From: Opitutia bacterium
GTDB lineage: Bacteria > Verrucomicrobiota > Verrucomicrobiia > Opitutales > Opitutaceae
Assembly (NCBI GenBank): GCA_947472765.1
Contig: CANJCM010000001.1
Span: forward strand, 62,001 to 126,000
Direction: 5' to 3'
Length of the DNA stretch: 64,000 nt
Shown: positions 8,636 to 17,324 of the stretch, piece after piece
Layout: each line of letters starts with the position of its first letter
How positions within the stretch are numbered: position 1 is the stretch's first letter
The notes under the pieces: model-generated
Databases searched by the model: none
What the model was told of the DNA's origin: nothing
The model's input: the letters and a program-made list of their open reading frames with translations, nothing else
Program-made: the position numbers and the translations under genes

Positions 8636-8945
8636 ATTTTCGATTTTGGATTTTGGATTCTCGATTGGGGGTGGCGATGCGCGATACCTCGTGGCCGCGC
8701 GCGTGCCAGGCCGTGTGAAACGCCAAAGAAGCCCCTGCCTTGTCATTCTGAGCGCAGCGAAGAATCCACGCTTTCGAGGGACACGCACCCGTGGATTCCT
8801 CGCTGCGCTCAGAATGACAAAAGGAGAGGCCCTGCCACTCGCTCACGCTCGCAGCCACGAGCCAGAGTCTTTGTGCCTTGGTGTCTTCGTGGTTGAACCG
8901 GATGGGGATTGCTCCTCTCCGCGCCTCGGTGTCTCGGTGGTTAAT
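8636..8945. repeat. Repeat island between imuB and dnaE2
   Basis: The whole gap consists of repeats. Right after the imuB stop is an A/T-rich family I run (8636-8670). A complete family B palindrome follows at 8740-8820. A family H motif is at 8836-8860, and two TCTTTGTGCC/GTCTCGGTGG-like three-unit arms (family F) lie at about 8868-8945. No gene is present. dnaE2 begins 18 bp after the last repeat. Confidence 0.8.
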
Positions 8946-8962
8946 TCCGAACCGATCGCGTG

Positions 8963-11900
8963 ATGACTTACGTCGAACTCCATGCCCGGAGCGCGTTCAG
9001 CTTTCTCCGCGGCGCCTCGAACCCGGAGGATCTCGCACGGCGCGCGGTCGAACTGGAACTGCCAGCCGTCGCGCTGCTCGACCGGGATGGCGTGTATGGG
9101 GCGCCACGGTTCTTCGCGCCGATGCGCGCCCACGGCGGACGGGCGCGGGTCGGCGTGGAGCTCACCCTCGAGGACGGCACCGTGCTGCCGCTGCTCGCCG
9201 CCACGCGCACCGGTTACCAGAATCTCTGCCAGCTTATCACCGAGGCGAAGCTGACCGAGCGTGAACCCGGCTCCGGCTGGACGAAAACGGAACTGGGCCG
9301 GCCAGCGCCGCTCCCCGACGCCGCGCGCGAACGCAAGCGGCCGAGCTTCGCCACCTGGGCCGAGCTGGCGCGCTACGCCGGGGGCCTCATCGCGCTGACC
9401 GGTGACGAGGAAGGTCCTCTCCGGCACGCGTGGCGCACGGCCGGAGCCACGGCGGCCGCCGAGTCACTGCAGCGACTGCTCGCGGTGTTCGGCCCGGACC
9501 GCGTGTACGTCGAGGTGCAGCGTCACCGGATCCGCGGCGAGGAGCGCGAGGTGAAATTTCTCGCCGACCTGGCCGCCGCCACGGGCCTGCCGCTGCTCGC
9601 AACCGGCGGCGTGAACCAGGCGACCTCCGCGGGTCGCGCCACCGCCGATGTCTTCACCTGCCTGCGGAACCACACCACGCTCGATGCGGCGGGGCGGGCA
9701 CTGGCGGAAAACTCCGGACGCCAGCTGAAGTCCGCGCGCCAGATGGCTGAACTCTTCCATGACTATCCCGTGGCGCTGGCGAACTCGGTGCGACTCGAGG
9801 AGCGACTCGAGTTCACGCTCGAGGATCTCGGTTACCGGTTTCCCGATTTTCCCGTCCCGGCCGGGGAAACGATGGAAGGCTTTCTCCACGCCCGGACCTT
9901 CGAGTCGGCGCGCGAACGCTTCGGCGCTCTGCCACCCACCCTCGCCGCCCAACTCGAGCGCGAACTCGCGTTGATCAACCGGCTCGGGTTCGCGGGCTAT
10001 TTTTTGATCGTGTGGGACATCTGCCGGTGGGCGCGCCAGCAGGGCACACTCGTGCAGGGCCGCGGCAGCGCGGCGAACAGCGCGGTGTGCTACGTGCTCG
10101 GCATCACCGCGGTAAATCCGATCGAGCACCGGCTGCTCTTCGATCGTTTTCTCACCGACGGCCGCAAGGGCGCCAACGGCCGACCTTCCTGGCCCGACAT
10201 CGATCTCGATCTGCCGAGCGGCGACCGGCGTGAGGCCGTGATCCAGGAAATCTACCGGCGCTACGCCCCACGCGGTGCCGCCATGACGGCAAACGTCATC
10301 ACCTATCGCGGCCGCAGCACGGTACGCGAAATCGGCAAGGTGCTGGGCTTCGCCGAGGACGCGCTCGATCGTTTCTCGGGCCTCTACGCCAGCGGCGATT
10401 TTCCACAGACGCTCGACCTGCAGGAGCAACTCAAGTTGTCGGGCATCCCCGGCCAGCATCCGCGCGCCGCGGCGATGGTCGGGCTGTATCACCAAATCCG
10501 CGGCCTGCCGCGGCATCTCGGCCAGCACTCGGGCGGCATGGTGATTTGCGCCGGGCAGCTCGATCGCGTCATGCCGCTCGAGCCCGCCTCGATGCCCGGC
10601 CGCGTCGTCTGCCAGTGGGACAAGGACGACTGCGAGGACCTCGGCATCATCAAGGTCGATTTCCTCGGCCTCGGCATGATGGCCGTGCTGCAGGACTCGC
10701 TCGCGTTGTGCGCCGCGCGCGGTGGCCCGACCCAGTTGAAGGACATTCCCACGGAGGACGCCGAGACGTTCGCGCGCATCCGCGTTGCCGACACGGTGGG
10801 CGTGTTCCAGATCGAGAGCCGGGCGCAGATGGCGACGCTGCCGCGGTTCAAGCCACGCTGCCTCTACGATCTCGCGATGCAGGTCGCGATCATCCGGCCC
10901 GGTCCGATTACGGGCGATCTCGTGCATCCGCTGATTCGGCGGCGTGACGGACGCGAGGCACCCGACTACATCCATCCGAGCGTGGAGGCGGAGGTGAAGC
11001 CGATCCTCGAGCGGACGATGGGGGTGATCCTCTTTCAGGAGCAGATGCTCGAGCTCTCGATGAAGCTGGCGAAGTTCGACGGCGCCGAGGCCGAGCAGTT
11101 GCGGCGCGCGATGGGCTTCACGAAGGGACAGCAACGGCTGGAGGAGTCGCTCGCAAAACTCGCCACCGCGCTGCGTCGCGAAGGCCGGATCGAGGCGGTG
11201 GTCACCCGCGTCACGCAGTCCGCCCGATCCTTCGCCGCGTACGGTTTTCCCGAGTCGCACGCGATCAGCTTCGCGCTGCTCGCCTACGCCAGCACCTGGC
11301 TGAAGGTCCACCGGCCGGCCGAGTTCTATGCGAGTCTGCTCAACCACCAGCCGATGGGCTTCTACTCGCCCGCCTCGCTCCTGCAGGACGCCCGCCGGCA
11401 CCAGCTCAAGGCCCAGCCGGTCTGCGTCGTCACGTCGGAGTGGAACTGCACCGTCGTGGATCCGCAGACGATCCGGATCGGGCTGCGTTACGTCAAAGGC
11501 CTGCGGGAGGCCGCCGGCCGTCGACTGCTGGACGCGCGGACGGAGCTGCCGTTTGCCTCGCTCGACGATTTTCTGCGCCGGACCGATTTCAACGCGGGTG
11601 AACGGCGCGACCTCGCCGCGGTCGGCGCGCTCAATGCGCTCGCCGGCCACCGCCGCGCCGCGCTCTGGCAGGTCGAGGCCGCGTGGTCGGAGCAGGAAAG
11701 TCTGTTCCGGCATTATGCGGCCGAGATCGGGGACGTGACCGCCACCGCGGACGACTTCGCCTCGCCGCTGGCGCCGATGAGCCTCACCGAGCGACTGCGC
11801 GCCGACTTCGAGGGACTCGACCTCACCGCGGGCACGCATCCGATGGCGCTGCTGCGGGGGCAAATGCCGGACGTGACGACGGCGCGCGATCTGAAGGACG

Positions 11901-12190
11901 TGCCGGATGGACGACGCGTCACCATTGCCGGCTCGGTCATCTGCCGCCAGCGGCCCGGCACCGCGAAGGGTTTCGTTTTCATCAGCCTCGAGGACGAGAC
12001 CGGGATCGCGAACGCCGTGGTGATGCCCGCGTTTTTCGAGCAACACCGGCTCCTCATCACGCAGGAGCCTTCCCTCAAGATCACGGGACGGCTGCAGAAC
12101 GTCGCCGGTGTCACGCACGTGAAGGCGGAGCGGATCGAGGCGCTCACTGACACGGCACTGCCGGCGCAGGCGTCGCACGATTTCCGGTGA
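8963..12190 (+). CDS. dnaE2: Error-prone DNA polymerase DnaE2
   Basis: A 1075-residue C-family polymerase of the DnaE2 type. Starts are possible at GTG 8960 and ATG 8963; the ATG gives MTYVELHARSAFSFLRGAS, the usual N-terminus. Domains in order are an N-terminal PHP domain, the palm with the catalytic aspartates in PDIDLDLP (Asp412, Asp414), thumb and fingers (SAANSAVCYVLG, then IRPGPI), a helix-hairpin-helix region and a C-terminal OB fold (VTIAGSVICRQRPGTAKG). DnaE2 carries out translesion synthesis with ImuA and ImuB. Here it is separated from imuB by 327 bp of repeats, so it may have its own promoter. Confidence 0.95.
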   Translation: MTYVELHARSAFSFLRGASNPEDLARRAVELELPAVALLDRDGVYGAPRFFAPMRAHGGRARVGVELTLEDGTVLPLLAATRTGYQNLCQLITEAKLTEREPGSGWTKTELGRPAPLPDAARERKRPSFATWAELARYAGGLIALTGDEEGPLRHAWRTAGATAAAESLQRLLAVFGPDRVYVEVQRHRIRGEEREVKFLADLAAATGLPLLATGGVNQATSAGRATADVFTCLRNHTTLDAAGRALAENSGRQLKSARQMAELFHDYPVALANSVRLEERLEFTLEDLGYRFPDFPVPAGETMEGFLHARTFESARERFGALPPTLAAQLERELALINRLGFAGYFLIVWDICRWARQQGTLVQGRGSAANSAVCYVLGITAVNPIEHRLLFDRFLTDGRKGANGRPSWPDIDLDLPSGDRREAVIQEIYRRYAPRGAAMTANVITYRGRSTVREIGKVLGFAEDALDRFSGLYASGDFPQTLDLQEQLKLSGIPGQHPRAAAMVGLYHQIRGLPRHLGQHSGGMVICAGQLDRVMPLEPASMPGRVVCQWDKDDCEDLGIIKVDFLGLGMMAVLQDSLALCAARGGPTQLKDIPTEDAETFARIRVADTVGVFQIESRAQMATLPRFKPRCLYDLAMQVAIIRPGPITGDLVHPLIRRRDGREAPDYIHPSVEAEVKPILERTMGVILFQEQMLELSMKLAKFDGAEAEQLRRAMGFTKGQQRLEESLAKLATALRREGRIEAVVTRVTQSARSFAAYGFPESHAISFALLAYASTWLKVHRPAEFYASLLNHQPMGFYSPASLLQDARRHQLKAQPVCVVTSEWNCTVVDPQTIRIGLRYVKGLREAAGRRLLDARTELPFASLDDFLRRTDFNAGERRDLAAVGALNALAGHRRAALWQVEAAWSEQESLFRHYAAEIGDVTATADDFASPLAPMSLTERLRADFEGLDLTAGTHPMALLRGQMPDVTTARDLKDVPDGRRVTIAGSVICRQRPGTAKGFVFISLEDETGIANAVVMPAFFEQHRLLITQEPSLKITGRLQNVAGVTHVKAERIEALTDTALPAQASHDFR

Positions 12191-12215
12191 GGACAGGATT
12201 CTCTGCATCCACGCC

Positions 12216-12509
12216 TTTTGGACAGGATGACAGGATGGGCAGGATTTGGCGGAGCCAGTGAACAAACGACCGGACGCGCTTCGGCTCGAACCCCATCTGC
12301 ACTGATTGGCATCCGGTCCCATCCTGCCATCCTGTCTAAACCTCGCTCGCCCGATCCTGAGTTTGGACAGGGGTTCCATCCAAACCTTTTGGACCGGATG
12401 GCAGGATGGAGCAGGATTCGGAGAGGATGAACAAACCCTGTATCCTCCGGCGCGAACCCACTCTGCCTCTTGGTTCGAATCCTGTCCCATCCTGACATCC
12501 TGTCCAAAT
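12216..12509. repeat. Tandemly duplicated palindrome, family E
   Basis: Two copies of an about 125-bp palindrome lie 171 bp apart (12216-12340 and 12387-12509). Each has arms built from three GACAGGAT-like units (12216-12247 with 12311-12340; 12387-12420 with 12476-12509). The interiors are also similar (TGAACAAAC, CGAACCC and TCTGC occur in the same order), so this is a duplication of a whole element. Single arms recur at 20341-20374 and 31009-31043. The gap 12191-12576 holds nothing else. Confidence 0.85.
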
Positions 12510-12576
12510 TCCGCCACCTCTGCATCCTTTCCAAAGTGCCTTGTTCGATCTAAGATTCCTGTCCACTTCCTGAACG

Positions 12577-13539
12577 ATGCCGCCCGGGAAACGCCCTTTC
12601 AACCGCCGCCTGTTCCTCGCCCAAGGCTTGCTCCTCGCCGGCGCCGGCGCGTGGACCGCGCTCTCCTCGTCGTGGTATGCGCGTTTTTTCCGCGAGCGAA
12701 TCCGCGAATTCGGCCGGGACATCCCACTCGCACCGCAGCGGCCTGACCCCACCCGCTGGATCGACCGGGATCTGACCTTCTCGTGGCTGGGACATGCCTG
12801 CATCCTCGTGAACTTTAAAGGGCTGCGCATCCTCGTCGATCCGACGCTCTACCCGCGCATCGGCGTAAACCTCGGCCTTGGCACGCTCGGGCCGCAGCGA
12901 CTCATGAGCCCGGCGCTGCTGCCGATGGATCTGCCGGACATCGATCTCGTGCTCGTGACGCATGCCCACTTCGACCACCTCGACGCGGCCTCGCTCGCCT
13001 CGATTCCGGGCCGGCCCGCCGCGGTAATGGCGCACGCCACGTCCGATCTGCTGCCGCGGAAACGTTACTCCTCGGTGCGCGAACTGCGCTGGAACGAATC
13101 CGCCGTGATCGAAACCCCACGCGGCGGGGTGACCGTCCGCGCCATCGAGGTGAAGCACTGGGGCGCGCGGATCCGGCGCGACACGTGGCGTGGATACGCG
13201 GGCTTCATCGTTGAACGCGACGGACGGAAGCTGCTCTTCGGCGGCGACACCGCGGAGACACCACTCTTCGCCGAACACCGGCGCTGGGGCCCATTCGAGG
13301 CCGCCTTCATGCCCGTCGGCGCCTACAACCCCTGGATATGGAATCACTGTACACCGGAGCAGGCCGTGGCCATGGCGCAGGCCGCCGGCGCGGTGCACTT
13401 CGTCCCGCTCCACCACCAGACTTTTCGCCTGAGCAATGAGCCCTTTCTCGAGCCGATTGAACGCACGCAGGCCGCGCTGGCGCGCGAGCCGGAGCGGCTC
13501 GCGTTGTCGCAGATCGGACAGACCGTCGTGCTGACCTGA
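12577..13539 (+). CDS. Metallo-beta-lactamase-fold hydrolase (NAPE-PLD/UlaG-like) with Tat-like signal
   Basis: A 320-residue MBL-fold protein. Metal ligands are seen in THAHFDHLD (His129, His131, Asp133, His134), His194 (VKHWGAR), Asp224 (GGDTAET) and His279 or His280 (PLHHQ). The FNRRLFLAQGLLLAGAG N-terminus resembles a twin-arginine signal or anchor, so the enzyme may be periplasmic or membrane-attached. The layout matches the group containing N-acyl phosphatidylethanolamine phospholipase D and UlaG lactonases. The substrate is not known. It has no close partner genes and is bordered by repeat islands on both sides. Confidence 0.85.
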   Translation: MPPGKRPFNRRLFLAQGLLLAGAGAWTALSSSWYARFFRERIREFGRDIPLAPQRPDPTRWIDRDLTFSWLGHACILVNFKGLRILVDPTLYPRIGVNLGLGTLGPQRLMSPALLPMDLPDIDLVLVTHAHFDHLDAASLASIPGRPAAVMAHATSDLLPRKRYSSVRELRWNESAVIETPRGGVTVRAIEVKHWGARIRRDTWRGYAGFIVERDGRKLLFGGDTAETPLFAEHRRWGPFEAAFMPVGAYNPWIWNHCTPEQAVAMAQAAGAVHFVPLHHQTFRLSNEPFLEPIERTQAALAREPERLALSQIGQTVVLT

Positions 13540-13556
13540 GCGCGGCGAGGGCCTGA

Positions 13557-13809
13557 ATAAGCCTCGGCTGCAGCCGTTGAATTTGAGGCTTAGCCGACAG
13601 ACATGACGGGCGCGCACGAGGCACGCCCCTACTATTGATACTCGTCTATCAGTCTGACATCACGTTTCGAATCCCTGCCCTCACGGGCAGGGCCACGTTT
13701 CAGTCGTGGCCCGCTGCGTGAGCAGCGGGAGGATTGGCGCGCCAATCTAAGTCAATCCATTGGGCGAACCTCAATAAATGGGTGTAGGGGCGAGGCTCGT
13801 CCACGCCCT
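13557..13809. repeat. Nested repeat: family C doublet inside a family A doublet
   Basis: A small palindrome with arms taagcctc/gaggctta around GGCTGCAGCC lies at about 13557-13592. Then A arms at 13606-13632 (minus) and 13784-13809 (plus) enclose C arms at 13672-13697 (minus, stem CCCTGCC/GGCAGGG) and 13705-13730 (plus, stem CCCGCTG/CAGCGGG). Both C arms have GTGG at the foot in place of GTAG. The gap 13540-13879 holds no gene. Confidence 0.8.
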
Positions 13810-13879
13810 GCTGGCTACACACTTCTCAATCCGCCGCGCGGGGTGATGCTCAGGTTTGGGCAGCACCCCTCGGCCGCAC

Positions 13880-16333
13880 TTACTCCGACAAGGTGAACGC
13901 GAAGATCACGTTGCCCGCGGCAAGCGCGACGAACTGTTTGCCGTCGACCGCATAGCTCATCGGCGAAGATCCGTTGGCGCCGTTGGTCTGGAAATGCCAG
14001 AGATGCGATCCCGTCTTCGCATCCAGCGCGCTGAGGTTCCCGTCGCGGGTCGAGGCGAAGAGCACATTCCCGCCGGTCGCGAGGACGCCATTGCTGAGCG
14101 AGCCCTGGAAGATCTTGAAGTCCCACATCGTCTTGCCGGTGTCGGGATCGAGCGCCTTGAGCCCCGCGTTCGGCTCCGGCTGATCGGGACGTCGCGCCGG
14201 CGGGGTCCGACCTGAAGCACGGCCGATGTACTGCTGGCCGCGCTGCAGCGGCTGCGGCTCGCTGACGTATTGCTGACCGGCCTCGGAGTACGCCAGATAG
14301 AACCAACCCGTCAGCGGACTGTACGAAGGCGACTGCCAGTTCGTCGCGCCACCCGCCGTCGGATAAACGAGGAAGCTGCCCTCGGGGCTCGAATTCGATC
14401 CGGGGATTTGCTGCGGCCGGCCCTTGGCGTCGAAGCCCGCGTTCCAATTCTGATACGTGAACGGCGTGCCCGAGAGGAATTCGCCGGTCTCGCGATCAAG
14501 CACGTAGAAGTGGGCGTTGCGGTCGCCGTGCAGCAGCAGCTTCCGGGACTTCCCGCGCCACGGACGATCCACCAGCACCATCGCCTGGTTGGAATCCCAG
14601 TCGTGGCCGTCATTCGGGGTGAACTGGAAGTGCCACTTCACCTTGCCGGTGTCCGGATCGAGCGCGACGACCGAGTCGCTGTAGAGGTTGTCGAGCTCGC
14701 CCCGCACGGCGCGATCGATCTGCGCGGCGGGATTGCCCACGGCCCAATAGACCGTGTTGAGCTGGGCATCGTAGGAACCCGGGAGCCAGGTGGGCGCGCC
14801 GCCCGCCTTCCAACTGTCGCCGAGCCAGGTGTCGTTGCCGGGCTCGCCCGGCGCCGGAATCGTGTAGAAGCGCCAGCGCCGCTGCCCCGTGGCCGCATCG
14901 TACGCATCGACAAAGCCGCGCGTGCCGTACTCGCCGCCGGCGACACCGGTGATGACCATGTCCTTCACCGCGAGCGGCGGACTGGTGAGATTGTGACCGT
15001 CCATCGTGTCGGCGACGGGAGTCTCCCACAACTGCTGCCCGGTGCGCGCATCGAGCGCGATCAGCACGGCATCGAGAGTGCCCACGAAAATCCGGTTGCC
15101 CAGGATCGTGACGCCGCGGCTGTAGGGATTGATCTGGTACGGGTTCACCGTCTTCTGCTGCCGCGTCCAGCGCCAGAGCTGACGTCCGGTCCGCGCGTCG
15201 ATGGCTGCAACCGTCGTGGGATTGCCGCTGCCGGTGGCGTACATGATGCCATCGACGACGAGCGGCGTGCCCTCGAGCGTGGAGCCGCCGAGAATCGGAA
15301 AGCTCCACGCCGCCTTCAAGGTGCCCACATTCGCGGTGTTGATCTGCTTGAGGGGCGAATAGTGCGTCGCCTGGTAATTGCCCCAGTACATCAGCCAGTT
15401 CTGCGGCTCGGCGTCGGACTTCAGGAGGCGTTCGTAGCTGACGCCGCCCGTGAGCGGCTGCTTCGCCAGCTTGGCGGGGTCGCGTCCCCGCTGCGTGCTG
15501 AGGAATGCCACCAGGTTGGTGATTTCATCCGCGCTCAGCCGGCTCTGAAAATCCGCCGGCATCAGCGAGCGTGGCTCGGTCTTCACCGACGCCACCCCGA
15601 GCTTGTCGATCAGGTGCAGCGTTCCCTTCGCGTCGACGATCTGGACGGAATACGTGTCCTCGTTGCGGCGCACGCCGCGAATCTCGGTGCCGTCCCGGGC
15701 CTTCACGACCACGGTTTCCGGCCCCTGGCCACCGCGGCCGCCCCGGCCCCGGGCGGCGGGATCGCGCGGCGCGGGTTCATTCGGGGCCACAATCTTCTGG
15801 CGGAGGGTGGCCGCGTTGAGCCGGCCCACATTCGAAAGGTCCGGCCCGGTGACGCCGCCGCGGCCGTTGACCTCGTGGCATTCGGAACAGGACGCGCGGC
15901 CAAAAAACAGTGATTCGCCAGCGGCCAAATCCCCGGGAGCCGCCGGCTGGTTGTTCGACGACGGCGCGGCGGCTTCCTGAAGCGTGCGGACATAGCTGAC
16001 GAGTTCCCAAATCTGCTGATCGGTCAGCACTCCGAACGAAGGCATGGGTGTCCCGGTCACGCCGTTCTTGATCGCCCGAAAAAGATCCCCGTCGCCGTTG
16101 CCATGCTTGAGCAGCGAGGGCGTGTTCAGCGCGGAGCCGCCGCGATCGCGATCACCCTGCCCGGAAGGGCCATGGCAAATCTGGCAGGTCACCTCGAAAA
16201 CCTTGCGGCCTTCGAGCGCCGCCTGCGGGTTGTTGGCGAGGGGATTGATCACCGTGTCTGCGGGCTGGGCCAGGGACGCACCGGCCAGAAACGGCAGAAC
16301 CGCACACATCAGGGGTAGTTTGAAGCGAGGCAT
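13880..16333 (-). CDS. Secreted PQQ-dependent dehydrogenase with two N-terminal c-type haem domains
   Basis: An 817-residue quinoprotein. The start at 16333 gives a signal peptide ending near ASLAQP. A cytochrome c domain (residues 36-120) has CQICH (50-54) and a likely axial Met98. A second haem domain (about 133-280) has CSECHEVNGRGG (149-153 haem motif) and SLMP, the pattern of the Pirellula/Verrucomicrobium-type haem-binding domain. From about residue 310 an eight-bladed PQQ propeller follows, with PNDGHDWDSN and repeated tryptophan docking motifs. The adjacent Cys-Cys pair of classical alcohol dehydrogenases was not seen. It probably oxidises an alcohol or sugar in the periplasm and passes electrons through its own haems. 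Confidence 0.85.
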   Translation of the reverse strand: MPRFKLPLMCAVLPFLAGASLAQPADTVINPLANNPQAALEGRKVFEVTCQICHGPSGQGDRDRGGSALNTPSLLKHGNGDGDLFRAIKNGVTGTPMPSFGVLTDQQIWELVSYVRTLQEAAAPSSNNQPAAPGDLAAGESLFFGRASCSECHEVNGRGGVTGPDLSNVGRLNAATLRQKIVAPNEPAPRDPAARGRGGRGGQGPETVVVKARDGTEIRGVRRNEDTYSVQIVDAKGTLHLIDKLGVASVKTEPRSLMPADFQSRLSADEITNLVAFLSTQRGRDPAKLAKQPLTGGVSYERLLKSDAEPQNWLMYWGNYQATHYSPLKQINTANVGTLKAAWSFPILGGSTLEGTPLVVDGIMYATGSGNPTTVAAIDARTGRQLWRWTRQQKTVNPYQINPYSRGVTILGNRIFVGTLDAVLIALDARTGQQLWETPVADTMDGHNLTSPPLAVKDMVITGVAGGEYGTRGFVDAYDAATGQRRWRFYTIPAPGEPGNDTWLGDSWKAGGAPTWLPGSYDAQLNTVYWAVGNPAAQIDRAVRGELDNLYSDSVVALDPDTGKVKWHFQFTPNDGHDWDSNQAMVLVDRPWRGKSRKLLLHGDRNAHFYVLDRETGEFLSGTPFTYQNWNAGFDAKGRPQQIPGSNSSPEGSFLVYPTAGGATNWQSPSYSPLTGWFYLAYSEAGQQYVSEPQPLQRGQQYIGRASGRTPPARRPDQPEPNAGLKALDPDTGKTMWDFKIFQGSLSNGVLATGGNVLFASTRDGNLSALDAKTGSHLWHFQTNGANGSSPMSYAVDGKQFVALAAGNVIFAFTLSE

Positions 16334-16440
16334 CGCCGGCGACACTACGAGCGGGGTGAGCTGAAACAAGGGGGATCATGGCACCACGATTCCGCCTTCC
16401 TTCTGCCAGTACGATTTGCCAACGTGCCCCTGTCCTTCCC

Positions 16441-16869
16441 ATGAGCTCGCCGCAAAAACTCCTCTTGATCGACGACGATCCGCTGGTCGCCCAGTTGATT
16501 ACGATGCTCGTGGCCACGTTTCACGATCAGCCCTACACCGTCGAGCACGTGCCGAATTACGCCGGCGGCCTGCAGCGGCTCCTGACCGGTCAGTACGCGC
16601 TTTGTTTGCTCGACTACCGGCTCGGCGACGGCGACGGACTCCAGTTGCTGCGCGAGGCCAAGTCCCAGAAGTGCGAAACTCCGATTATTCTCATCACCGG
16701 CGACACGCGCGAGGAGACCGATCTCGCCGCCATGGACGGCGGCGCGGCGGACTTTATCAACAAGGGCGACGTGAAGCCCGACTTGCTGGAGCGTGCCATC
16801 GACTACGCGATCAAGACGGCGAAGGCCCGGCAACTCTTGCTCGCCGCCAAAAAAGGCCCGGTCACTTGA
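16441..16869 (+). CDS. Single-domain response regulator (CheY-like receiver)
   Basis: A 142-residue protein consisting only of a receiver domain. The acidic pocket is Asp11-Asp12, the phosphoacceptor is Asp58 (LCLLDYRLGDGDG), Thr86 and Lys108 complete the site. There is no output domain, so it must act through another protein. The ATG at 16441 is preferred to an upstream one because the fold begins immediately (PQKLLLIDDDP). It is divergent from the PQQ dehydrogenase and overlaps the next gene by 4 bp, so the two are probably co-transcribed. Confidence 0.85.
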   Translation: MSSPQKLLLIDDDPLVAQLITMLVATFHDQPYTVEHVPNYAGGLQRLLTGQYALCLLDYRLGDGDGLQLLREAKSQKCETPIILITGDTREETDLAAMDGGAADFINKGDVKPDLLERAIDYAIKTAKARQLLLAAKKGPVT

Positions 16870-17294
16870 GCGGGCAGTCCGGCCGAGCGGGTCAGTCCGG
16901 GCCCGGCCACATCGGTGGATCTCGTTGGGTACTTTTCGGGGCGCTGCTGATCGCACCGAATCTGGCGCTGAACCGCGGCGGCCTGGGAACCGGGCTTTGG
17001 CTGGTGCTGGCGTGGTGGGCCATCCTCTCGGTCGGGACCTATCTGACCTATGCCGCGGACAAGCGGCGTGCCCAATCGGGCGACGACCGCACGCCGGAAG
17101 CGACGCTGCACCTCCTGTCCTTGCTCGGCGGCTGGCCCGGCGGATTGCTCGCGCAGGGTCGCTACCGGCACAAAACCAGCAAGGTCGGTTTCCAATTCGT
17201 ATTCTGGCTCACGATCGCCGCTCACGAAGCACTCGCGATCGATTACCTCCTCGGCTGGCCAATTACGACCGCCCTCGGTTCAAGTCTGAAGTAA
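16866..17294 (+). CDS. DUF1294 membrane protein
   Basis: A 142-residue protein starting at TTG 16866, which overlaps the stop of the response regulator as TTGA. It has hydrophobic segments (VLFGALLIAPNLAL, GLWLVLAWWAILSVGTYL) and the DUF1294 signature: YAADKRRA, then LLSLLGGWPGG, then RYRHKTSKVGFQF. The function of DUF1294 proteins is unknown. The tight coupling to a receiver-only regulator is not something I can interpret. No ATG or GTG start is available in the right place. Confidence 0.8.
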   Translation: MSGQSGRAGQSGPGHIGGSRWVLFGALLIAPNLALNRGGLGTGLWLVLAWWAILSVGTYLTYAADKRRAQSGDDRTPEATLHLLSLLGGWPGGLLAQGRYRHKTSKVGFQFVFWLTIAAHEALAIDYLLGWPITTALGSSLK

Positions 17295-17324
17295 AAGCGA
17301 CGCCGGCGCTGCCCGTCCCACCGC

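Noticed and set aside
9464..12517. Very long minus-strand open frame (about 1000 codons) opposite dnaE2
   Set aside because: It is a GC-bias shadow of dnaE2; the plus-strand product has clear polymerase motifs and the minus frame has low-complexity composition without domains.
14270..15913. Long plus-strand open frame opposite the PQQ dehydrogenase
   Set aside because: Arginine- and glycine-rich antisense shadow; the minus strand encodes two haem motifs and a PQQ propeller.
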